Below, one piece after another: positions 49,981 through 59,790 of a DNA stretch of 64,000 bases. Position numbers and translations under genes: made by a program. A model generated the notes under the pieces. The model saw only the letters and a list, made by a program, of their open reading frames with translations, did not search any database and was not told the DNA's origin. This stretch comes from Fragilaria crotonensis (Eukaryota; Bacillariophyta; Fragilariophyceae; Fragilariales; Fragilariaceae). The DNA lies in assembly GCA_022925895.1 (NCBI GenBank), contig JAKSYS010000132.1:1-64000 (forward strand). Direction: 5' to 3'. Every line of letters starts with the position of its first letter. Position 1 is the stretch's first letter.

Positions 49981-52900
49981 CTCTGTACTAAGATCTGTGG
50001 TGTGTTCCCTTGATGTATCCATCTCAGGAGGATCTAGTAGGACTCACCTCAATTTACACGCTGACCAGAGTGCAGTGGGAAGTAATGCTCAATTAGTACA
50101 CGCCTATGAAGATACTGGCTACCCCACCAGCCCTATAGCCTTGAGCCTTTGCACCGTCTGATGATGTGAGGCGAAATGATGTACCCAGTTCTTTCCTCAG
50201 CAACAGATCCGTCTGCTGATGTTGACAGGCATTACCTCATGTTTCCCACCAACACACAAGCTAATGCAAGATGAATATGAGACACTACTGCATTTGCACT
50301 TAACACGTGAGAAACCCAAATACAATCCACATGACCCGGCCTATGCCGAACACTAAAATCATTAACCAATTAAGTATTGACCACAGGGGACCAAATCGGC
50401 ATTCCTTCACCCTTGCATCACATCTGTACAGTGTACAGTCTCCATGACCCAAATGGTTGCTGATCATCAGATCAATTCAGGGGTATGACGTATGACGGGA
50501 TCAATTTGTCAGTATGTCAATGCATGTCGCCCGTACTCGAGGACGATTCGCTTCTTCGGAACGAACTTGCTACCGCAATAGTATGAACATTGTCGGCTGG
50601 TACTATACATTTTGATGTCAAGCACCTTGCTCATAATTGGGGCATCTATGTTGCGACTGCGTGAAGAATGGTCAAGTCACAACACAATGTGGCATCAGGA
50701 CTCTCCTGCATCCCACTTATTCTTGCCGTTTCAGAACTAATGATAGACATCTTCGGTACAGACGACTGCCTCTTGATTTTTAACCGACTCTTTGATCGCC
50801 ATCACTTTACCGTCATGGAAAAATACCTACGGTATTTCGCAACTCCAGACAGCTGGTGCCATTTGTACCCAACAAAGGCGAAGAAGAAGAGTCAGGCACA
50901 CAAAAGTCTCTTGCTCCTGTTTTAGCGCAAAGGGGTCCCAAACACGCTCATTATAGACGGAGCGAAAGAACAGGTCATGGGCTAGTTCCACAAAAAGTGT
51001 AGAGAGTTTGGAACACGCGTCAAACAAATGGAGCCGCATACACCAGCCATGGTCCAACATGGCAGAAGCAGCAGTCCGCAAACTTAAACAACGTGTCGGG
51101 AGCAAGAGGCGTATGAACCCTTCTTACTGATGGCCCATGACATGAAAGGCTTTAAGGCCAACTTCCTGAAATGGTTGTCAAATAAAGACACTGCTGACAT
51201 CTCCCAATATGCCATGTTCGGCCGGTTGGTCTGGCAAATAAGCAGATGGAACTGGGCCGGGACTTAGGTCCAGCAATCAATAAAGGTCCTGTGATGACCA
51301 GGAAGGTTACTTAGGCTGCTGGCAAAATGCTGGTCTATCAATTGACTGTACGGCGTGGTCAAACAAAAGACCGGCTCTCCAATGACATTCACAAGCTGCA
51401 GGGCACAAGGTTCACCAAATCATTGGAGAAACAAGCCCTTGGTGATGCATTCAAATATGAGGACGTTGCCAATGATCCCAAATTGGAAGGTCTTGGGACC
51501 CGCCCGACCTCAAGAAGGCAACAACTGACAGGTTACTGGAGAAAAACCCAATCCGGATAGACGATACGACCAGTGCGTTGGTGCCGAAGTGGCGCCCCCA
51601 ATTGGGGACAAAATCATGAATGCAACCGCTTTTGTCAGAAAGTGACAACTGTATGGTTCTTTGCATAATAAGGCCAATTCAAATCCAATCCTGGAGACTC
51701 AAACTTACTACTATGATTATGAGCTCCCGGACAGCCAACGAGCCGAAGCCAGCGCAGCTATAACTGCACAAAACATGCATGTGCAATGCAACATTGAGGG
51801 TAACAAGTATTTGCTGCGTGCAGGAATCACAAGACAGAAGCTTTGGTGGCTCGCGCAGATGTGTGGGCAACATGCAGACCGAACAAACAAATGCAAAAGA
51901 CCACCAAGAAGGGATGGCAAATGTGCATCAAATGGCAAGATGGAAGCACTTCATAGGAACATTTGGCATACTTGACGGAGTCCAAACCCATGGAAATTGC
52001 AGAGTATACTACTTTCAATGGCATCAATAGGGAGCCAGTTTTTGCCTGTTGGTTCCCCTTGTTCATGTTGAAAAGGAGAACCCAGCCATATCATAGCAGC
52101 AAAGAATCATGATGGGAATACTCCATGGCAGGATGACATACAAAAGGAAATGTCTAAAGTCCACATCACATTTGAGATGTGTCTGCCATTAAAACGATGG
52201 AAGACTTCCAGAGGAAAGCTTGCCTTGTTGCCGGGGGCCACATGACAACTGCAACCTCTGGGGCTGCTACTTATGCAAGTGTAGTCTCCTGTGCATCGGT
52301 TCAAATTGCGCTAACGATTGCAGCAATTAAAAATCGAAAATGCCTATTCAACCGCACCAGTGGGCAAGAAGATATGGTGCAAACTTGGTTCAGAGTTCAG
52401 GTCCAATTGTGGCGAATGCTCCATTATCAATTAGGTGCTCAATGGGCTCAAATGTCCTCCAGCAAATACATCCAAGCTGCTGTGTTAAACATCAAGGCAT
52501 TTGCTTCTTGCAAACACTTCCCAATATGAGGGAGGAAGTGGGCTAAATGGGTTTCCATGTCATTCCCAGCATTGAACTACTAGCTCTACAACATAGCTTG
52601 ACTCCACACCCCAACTAAATCCCGATCAGGCCTCGTTCTATCAATCGTCAAACTGGGGTGCACTGACATAATCACAGAGGTTTCCGATGTTGCTTTGTTC
52701 CTGGAAATGCCTTGTGAAGGGCATCTTGTTGAGGTTGTGTTTCACATGTTCCTGCATTTGGAAAAGAAACATAATGCCAGTATGATCAGCCAACTTCAAC
52801 CGTTTGTACCCCAAGGTTGATCGATTGATGTTCAATAAGTGCAACTGGAAAGCCTTCTACGGGAATGTGACTGAAGCAATCCCGCCTAGTGTTCCACCAC

Positions 52901-53330
52901 TCCGCAGAAAAGACGTGAACCTGTGCTTATTTGTTGGTGTTGATTTGGATCACGACGGTGATCAGCAAACGAGGACGAGAAGATCTCGAACTGGCTGGTT
53001 TCCTCCTCGTCAGCTATCTCAATATGTCTCCCGTGATATGCTGGTACTCAAAAGAGCAGTGAAAAACGGGTAGGAAGTTCCTCTCCGGGTACTCTGCTAT
53101 AAGTTGCAAATGATTGGTGTCCCCCTGGATTGTCAGCAACCTGAATCAGTACTAGCGCAGTTCAAGAAGCCATGGCCTTGGGCAAGTGTTTGACTGGGCA
53201 CATCTTGACCCACAAGAACCCAGCCAATTTGTGTATGAAGCTCATACCGGATGGGCAAAAGCGAGATCATTTGGTAGGTCTCATCCTTTACGACATGAAT
53301 GAGGATCACACTTGATCTCCTCCAAGGAGG
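49981..53330 (+). mobile_element. Heavily degraded Ty1/copia pol region
   Basis: Copia signatures occur in the right order on the plus strand but in shifting frames with many stops: a protease-like RTHLNLHADQSAVGSNAQ (about 50040-50095); integrase pieces IIDGAKEQ (about 50955) and AEAAVRKLK (about 51063); linker text KANSNPILETQTY (about 51670); reverse transcriptase RKACLVAGGHMTTA and TYASVVSC (about 52213-52290); RNase H KCNWKAFYGNVTEAIPPS (about 52838), RTRRSRTGW (about 52975) and YKLQMIGVPLD (about 53101); and a last piece LTHKNPA (about 53208). No LTRs were identified. It is an old, inactive copy distinct from the intact element next to it. Confidence 0.85.
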
Positions 53331-55120
53331 TTTAAAGTTCCAAGGTTGCCAGGGTTCCCTTGTAGTACGCACGTTCGTGGCGTCTCAATATCAGTTTTTG
53401 TGTTACGAGTTACGACAACGATGACCAAAGTCGGCACAATAGCCTCGTATAGATCGAGGGGGACTCAGAAAATGGCAAGTAGTGTATAGTAGTAAGCTCG
53501 TACGTACTGTAGCAGGCACGACAGTATGCTCTTCTTGCCTTGCCACGCACGATGTTCGGCCACTTTTTAGCAACGCCCGTTCACGGTTGATTGCCCGTAT
53601 TTACTTTTATATATATTACAAGAGTTGTGGGTACGAGTACCTCACATTGATCGGAGTGTCTACTACAGGAAACTGGACGTACAGTACCTGGTATGATACA
53701 ATCCTTTATAGCTTATAGAAGCAGGATGACTTGAATGGACAGCTGACACTTTTGGACAAATGGCTGTGGTATGCGTTGCGTAGAAACTATTGTAGGATTT
53801 GATTATTTTTTTTACTCGTTCAGGTTTTAATCAAAAACAAAAATATTGGCGGCTCTGGAATCCCCTTGCCATGATCTATTCATTTATGCAATAAAAATCG
53901 ACATTCAAGTGTGCTCCTGCATGCGCACCTACGCATTCAGTGTTGCTCCAATCGGTCAGTACCTGCACCCGGTAGAGGCTACGTGGCTACGTACTAGTAC
54001 CCCCACGTACCACGGTAGTTCTAGACTTACTGCGATCGAACACGCAACGAAACAAATAGACAATATCAACACATCAGATGGTATCAGAAAGCATTGAAGA
54101 AGGTAGAAAAGCAAAAAGCAACAGAATCAACAGAAGAAGTACAACAATGTGAGATGATGCCCAACCTTACGGAATTGATGGGGCGCTTTGAGATTGCGGC
54201 TGCTGGGGACAACTTTGACAGAGGACTATGCTCAAAGACATTCTCAAATTGCATGTTGGTGTCAGAATTAAAGGCATGTTGACAATGAAGAAGACAGACC
54301 TTGTCATTGATTTAACAAATCAATTGATTGCTTTAAGAGATGATCCAGCAGCTCGTTAGCCTAGTATGTACTATTGGTATAGTACTAGACTACTTCATCA
54401 ATACTAGACGAGAATGCTGTGGTTAGTTTTTATTAAATTACACCATTTAGGGTAGCTTAATTCTTGTTTTGTTCACTGGCAATATTCAAGGCCATGATCT
54501 CTTGTCTCCAAATCAGTAATAATATCATGAACTTAGGAGATAGGGTGACCACGGGCTGGTGTCGATAATTTAACTAGGCGAATCACCACGTGTCCAACCA
54601 AGTCAGCTTAATGAATTCGGGCCGAGACTCCCGAAAAAATACGACTCAAAATTCTGAGACAACTATCGATTCAAATAATAAAACTCAAAACGTATTTCGA
54701 CAGAACTCAATAAGATCTTTCGAATGGCCTATTCAGATATTGAAATTTGTTCCTACGAAGACAGTACGATTTTTGGAAACTTTTCGTGTCCAATACGTCA
54801 TCCTGCTTCTAGCTCTCTAAGAATTATTAGACCGGTACTCCGAGTACTGTACAATGTACTAACCTGTGGTAATTTGAGCACTGTGCACTTGATACAGTAT
54901 GGAGTATGGTGAACTGGATCACGTTGTTCACATCAACGAGGAGTACAAGTATCTCGCTGATCACAAGTCGCATTCCACTTGACGTGTAAAAGTAGCTGCG
55001 CTTTGAAGTTTGAGAAGAAGTGAGCTCTTTCGCTATTGTCTATCAAACGAGGAATTGATTGCTCGTCCCAGTTTCGACTGCAGTAGAGAATCACCTGTCC
55101 AGACACCCTTGCTGTCAAAA
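53331..55120. other. Intergenic region, nothing recognised
   Basis: About 1.8 kb. It has GTAC-containing stretches (53480-53520, 53930-54020) and AT-rich parts. Small frames such as 54094-54282 lack support. The promoter of the IBR-type gene must lie at its right end. Confidence 0.5.
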
Positions 55121-57325
55121 ATGGAAGTTTCCACGGAGAATAACGACGATGATGCCAACAGCACCTCAACTTCTAGTGGCATGCAAATGAATCGGGTCTG
55201 CATCATCTGTCATGACGATTTTCCTCACTCAGAGATGCACAGTTGTATGGACGACATTGATCACACCAGCGACAAGAATCATTTCATGTGCTCCGATTGC
55301 TTCTTAGGGTACGCCAACGTCGAACTTGCAGGCGGAGCATTTGAAGGAATTCGATATTTTGGTGGCGATTCATCGTCCACGCTGGTAAGCAGCCCTGGAA
55401 ACTTGCCATGTCCAAAATTCGTGACCGGAGACTGCGAAAGTGCCGCGATACCCTTGACGACACTATTCGGAGCCTTTCATATGAGCAGCGACACTGCCAA
55501 ACTCTATTACTTGGCGTCAAGGCGCATTGCGTACCAAGAAGTGGAACAAGATCGTCAGTTAGACGCTCTCGAGACTCAAGTCGGTGAAATTCCTGCTGAC
55601 GGCAATGATGGAAATGATGCTCTCGAAGCGGCGATTGAAAGCATTAAACTCAGAGTTCAAGCAGCACTCAGCAGGGGAGCCGTTGTTAAATGTCCTCAAT
55701 GCCACCAGCCAGGGATCAAGAATTCCCATTGTGTTCATATCCGATGTCACCTATGTGCTACTTCATGGTGCTATTGCTGCGGTAGAACTCGGGAATCCTT
55801 GGCCAATCCCGCGATCCGGTGTAGGGGATGTGATGCTTACGATTCGCGCCTGGAAATGCAGCAACCTAACTGGAACTCATTTGCCATTGGATCCGAATCG
55901 GCTGCTTACGGAGCCTTGCATGAGTTTCATCGTCAACGGCAAGCCTATTTTGTACAAGACGTAAAGATGTCGTCCATCCCTTATCAATGGTTGGCTTTTC
56001 AGGCGACGTACCCAAACATTCTGAACGATGTCCCTACTCCTGGAAGGCGCATTAAGTGGGAAGAACTGGAGACAACGATTGTACCGCCTGCTTTTGGGAA
56101 CAGTCAGCCTCGCGACCTGTTGTGGGCTCTCCGCCCACGCTTCAACCCAGCTGACCCCGCACAAGGCGGCAATGAAGACACAAGAGCTCCCGCAAATGTA
56201 ACGGAAACGGTTCCTGAAACGGTTCTAGTCCCATGGAGTCGAGTCTTTCGTTCTCACCGAGGGTTGGGATGGATATTTCTATTTCTGGCAACCATTTGGG
56301 TGCTTGGCACTGGCATTTACTTCGATTTGCTTTCAAAAGAATACTGGGCCGCGCTCACCATTGTTTTGAGTTTCAGTCTATTCTACCATACGGCCTTGTT
56401 CCTTTTGCTCCGTATGGCGGACTATTTCGAGCTCCACCCTGATAGTTTCGTATCGAGACACCTACCTGAAGTTGCCTTTGTTGGTAGGCGACGTCATCCG
56501 GCCAATGGAGAGGGACCCTATTTCTCTGCTTCTGGGCGCTGGAGGCATGGAAGACGCAATCGACTGGCACGTCCTCTATTACTTCTGACAATTGGATTGA
56601 TTTTATTGTCATTATCCTCCGTGTCCACGAGTTCTTTACTGGGAGCATTGGCACTCTTGTTCATTGTACCCGTTTGTAATACGGCATTTCTTCAGACATC
56701 AATTCTCAATTTCGTGCCTCTTCCACCATTGGTAGAGAACCCACAACCAAATCCGATGCCGTTCTCCCAGATGATGCAAACCCTGTGGATTCTTCAGATA
56801 CTGACTGGACTCGGGGCCGCCTTTATTCTTAGTGAGATTGATTCGAGTCCCAGTGTTGCAGGCGTTTTTTTTGTCATGCTTGGTGTGGGTCTCACGATCG
56901 CCACACTTTTACCCCGTATCTGTTCGGAACATTTCTATACACCAAGGCCTCGTGCAATGGATCAGTCAAGGTCATTTTGGGTTGGACTGGTGATATCCGT
57001 GTACTGCCTCTGGTATTTCTTTTTCATTTCAAACAGAGAGGCCCTGGGCGCCATCATTGTTGGGCCCATTCTTTCAGTTCACTGCTGGCTGTCGGCGCTT
57101 TCTCCGCAGCCAGGAGCAGTCGACCCAGGTGTCCAACCAGATGTCCAGCCAGTTGACGAAGAAGACGTCGAAGGTGGTGCCGAAGCTGATGTCGAAGGCG
57201 GTGTCCAAGGGGATAACGCCGAAGCAGATGTCGAACCCGATATCGAACTTCAAGCCGAACCCGGCGCTGGAAACATCGTCGAAGACGACATCGAGTTGGC
57301 GCCTGTGACGTCTGTTCCAAGATAA
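55121..57325 (+). CDS. RBR/IBR-type zinc protein with multi-pass membrane region
   Basis: 734 aa from ATG 55121; the frame extends upstream only on a TTG. The N-terminal half has a RING1-like cluster (VCIICHDDF, HFMCSDC), then CPKFVTGDC, and after a helical stretch an IBR-like cluster (KCPQCHQPG, HIRCHLCATSWCYCCGR). This is the Cys pattern of RING-between-RING E3 ligases, although a separate RING2 with an active-site Cys is not obvious. The C-terminal half has about eight hydrophobic segments (for example GWIFLFLATIWVLGTGIYF, PLLLLTIGLILLSL, FWVGLVISVYCLWYFFF). The tail is an acidic DVE/DVQ repeat. Inferred role: a membrane-anchored ubiquitin ligase with the zinc region in the cytosol. Confidence 0.72.
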   Translation: MEVSTENNDDDANSTSTSSGMQMNRVCIICHDDFPHSEMHSCMDDIDHTSDKNHFMCSDCFLGYANVELAGGAFEGIRYFGGDSSSTLVSSPGNLPCPKFVTGDCESAAIPLTTLFGAFHMSSDTAKLYYLASRRIAYQEVEQDRQLDALETQVGEIPADGNDGNDALEAAIESIKLRVQAALSRGAVVKCPQCHQPGIKNSHCVHIRCHLCATSWCYCCGRTRESLANPAIRCRGCDAYDSRLEMQQPNWNSFAIGSESAAYGALHEFHRQRQAYFVQDVKMSSIPYQWLAFQATYPNILNDVPTPGRRIKWEELETTIVPPAFGNSQPRDLLWALRPRFNPADPAQGGNEDTRAPANVTETVPETVLVPWSRVFRSHRGLGWIFLFLATIWVLGTGIYFDLLSKEYWAALTIVLSFSLFYHTALFLLLRMADYFELHPDSFVSRHLPEVAFVGRRRHPANGEGPYFSASGRWRHGRRNRLARPLLLLTIGLILLSLSSVSTSSLLGALALLFIVPVCNTAFLQTSILNFVPLPPLVENPQPNPMPFSQMMQTLWILQILTGLGAAFILSEIDSSPSVAGVFFVMLGVGLTIATLLPRICSEHFYTPRPRAMDQSRSFWVGLVISVYCLWYFFFISNREALGAIIVGPILSVHCWLSALSPQPGAVDPGVQPDVQPVDEEDVEGGAEADVEGGVQGDNAEADVEPDIELQAEPGAGNIVEDDIELAPVTSVPR

Positions 57326-57946
57326 CTCCGGTAGAATGAAGTAGTGGTTCATTCAGGACAAGGCGCATACCGCTGAATCTTCAAAGGAGATATGTACTAG
57401 TATAGGTTATAGTTTAATGATGTATCTCGTTTTTTTTTCTGGTCTCTTCCGTTACGTGTTCGCTGGTGTTTAATACTGCAAATGCTCTAACCACAACGAA
57501 CGCATCTTCCCATACATTTCTTGTCATGCAGAAAGCTCATTCGTTGCTTTCCGATGGTACAGCAAAGTTTGTCGTCTGCACTTGACACCGTGCATTGTAC
57601 CCACAAGTCGGGCGGAAGTATGAATCGGCCAATCTACAGCCAACAATCAATCGCGGCAAATGTAGGATGCTTCATCCCCTTCCAAACCACTAGTCACAAA
57701 GACCTTAAAACCACGCCTCGTCTGACTTTTTCAGGTGCAGTAACATATTAGAACTTGAGGTGATCGAAAGCTGCCACAGATTCGAGTTCAACGCTCAAAA
57801 GCTACAATTCAAGCAAAAAACAATGCAAGTGTAGAGGTGACCATTTTGCGCCAGCTAACGAGGCTTTCGACCAAGAGATATCACCTTCGCCATCGATTGC
57901 GACTTCTCCGATACATTCTCCCACACTCCTACAGCTCCATATCGAA
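57326..57946. other. Intergenic gap between convergent genes
   Basis: About 620 bp with two 3' ends. A small frame (57521-57751) has an ATG but no recognisable feature. Confidence 0.5.
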
Positions 57947-58840
57947 TCACTTAATATATGGCTGTACTAGATTCATGAGCTGATTCTTCATCAAAGCACC
58001 CTCCACTCGTTTGACTTCCTGGTCGCCTTGAAAGACTATAACGGTGGGAAAAGCCTGGACTTTGAGTTTGCGAGACCAATCAGGGTATTGATCCGAATCG
58101 ATCTTGGCAACACGGACCTTGTCACCAAATTCTGCGGCCACTTGGGCCAACTCGGGTGCCATTAGCTTGCATGGACCACACCACGTTGCGAAGACATCCA
58201 ACAAAAGGGGTGTGGGTGACTCAGTCTTCAATTCGTCAGCGAGCTGCAAGTCAGTGAGTTCTCCAACTTGACCGGGAGAAATGTACGCGGAGAAGATTGA
58301 CGCGGCTTCCCTAGCCTCGAGAAGGGCTTGGACCAAGTCTTCCTTCTCAAACATGCCAGCCCAACGAATATTTCTCCGCCCACATTCCGCTCGCAATTCC
58401 GATACTCGCATGGAACGAAGTTCCTGTGCGGTAGCTTTTACGTCAAATGTGGAGGGTAATCCTATTGTTTTCTTAACTGATGCCGATGTACCTGAATGCG
58501 GGGGAGTATCATTTTGGACTGGGCTGTCCTTGTTGACACTGTTTTTCTCGCCATGTTCTCGCGCACGTTGGAGACGCTCCGTCAAAGATTCGCGATCAAA
58601 GCAGTCTGCAAACGAAACCCCTCGTTCCTTCAATTCATCTCGAATCTCTCGCATTCGCATCGAGGCAATATCAGCATCTTGATTTTTAGAAAAAGCAAGC
58701 GTACACCTTCTTTTACCGAGGCGATGCAGGACATTTGGGTGGCAACTCGAGGGTCTCGCAATCACAAAGGACGACACCGTAGATGATGTCAAACATGTCC
58801 ACATCAAGGTCAACATAGCGAAGAGAGAAGTCAGAAACAT
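57947..58840 (-). CDS. Plastid-targeted thioredoxin with two SAP-like N-terminal repeats
   Basis: 297 aa from ATG 58840; an upstream TTG would add 27 residues and hide the signal peptide. A hydrophobic signal (MFLTSLFAMLTLMWTCL) ends at TVSSFVIARP, an ASAF-like plastid site. Two similar helical units follow, MRMREIRDELKERGVSFADC (about 61-94) and MRVSELRAECGRRNIRWAGM (about 144-175), each continuing with an acidic residue and LxxxLxxAR; they look like SAP-type helix-extended-loop-helix motifs. The thioredoxin domain (about 200-297) has FATWCGPCKLMAPEL with the active CxxC, KIDSDQYPD, and the cis-Pro in AFPTVIVF. It should reduce disulphides in the plastid. SAP-like motifs often bind nucleic acid, so association with the nucleoid is possible but inferred. 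Confidence 0.88.
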   Translation of the reverse strand: MFLTSLFAMLTLMWTCLTSSTVSSFVIARPSSCHPNVLHRLGKRRCTLAFSKNQDADIASMRMREIRDELKERGVSFADCFDRESLTERLQRAREHGEKNSVNKDSPVQNDTPPHSGTSASVKKTIGLPSTFDVKATAQELRSMRVSELRAECGRRNIRWAGMFEKEDLVQALLEAREAASIFSAYISPGQVGELTDLQLADELKTESPTPLLLDVFATWCGPCKLMAPELAQVAAEFGDKVRVAKIDSDQYPDWSRKLKVQAFPTVIVFQGDQEVKRVEGALMKNQLMNLVQPYIK

Positions 58841-59790
58841 GGCGTTAGACGACAAGCCAGTTCTCGTAAGCGCTAGTAGGACGATGTGCTGTTGGATGGG
58901 ATCAAGTAATGGGCGACGCAATAAATGAATAACGATTTACTACATCGTTACACAGCTGACATCAGTGCAGACTGCAGACTGCATTAATGTGCATACAGAA
59001 GGAGTTCAGACTTTCAAACATAAAATACAGTACAGTACAAGGTACAGCACTCTACTTGATGTGGCGGTCTGCTGGAGTTTGGTTCTACCAGTACTCCATA
59101 CCCGTACTTCCTACTTCGAGCACTCGAGTACTACGTAGTTCATCCATACCAGGTCCCGTACTCCAGTACTGTACTTTTCTCGAATTCCAGTAGAACATAT
59201 GCATACAAGGTGCTACCTCGTACGAGTACCGGGTACTCTACTAGTACATATGCACAATGCATACTGCATACACTCTGAGAACGTGGTAAAAGCAGCACAG
59301 AAGTACAAGTACTCCGGACTCCGGACCTACAAGTAGTACGACGATTCAGGTACGAAGTGTATGCTGTACGCCTGTAGTACTTCGAGTCTATTATCTACCG
59401 GTACAATACGACGTAATACCGTAATACGTAATACAAGACGCTGTATCAGTATCGTATTCCAGTACCAGAATGCTACTACTTGGTACTGTAGTAGGACCCG
59501 GTGTTTGAAACGGTCCTGGACTAGGAGACTGTATGGCTGCCATATGCATAGGAGTTTCGTAGGCTTCGGTTCTCGCCGTACGTCTACCGTCGGCCACTAT
59601 GGAGTCTGGAGTACAAATACTTCAGTACTATGACATATACCGGAGTACCTGTGTCGGAGTCGCTGCCTGAATACAGATGCGGTCCAAACGGTTACAGCAT
59701 TGATTTTCGCTGTCATCTCGTCGCTTTTGGACCGTTTCGTACGGGAACTCCGAGTGTATGTGAGAAGCGATACAGAATTTTCTGCGAGCA
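58841..59790. other. GTAC-rich divergent intergenic region
   Basis: About 950 bp between divergent genes, among the densest GTAC/TAC stretches of the window (59025-59480). No gene is supported; frames here are short and non-ATG or repetitive. It holds both promoters. Confidence 0.6.
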
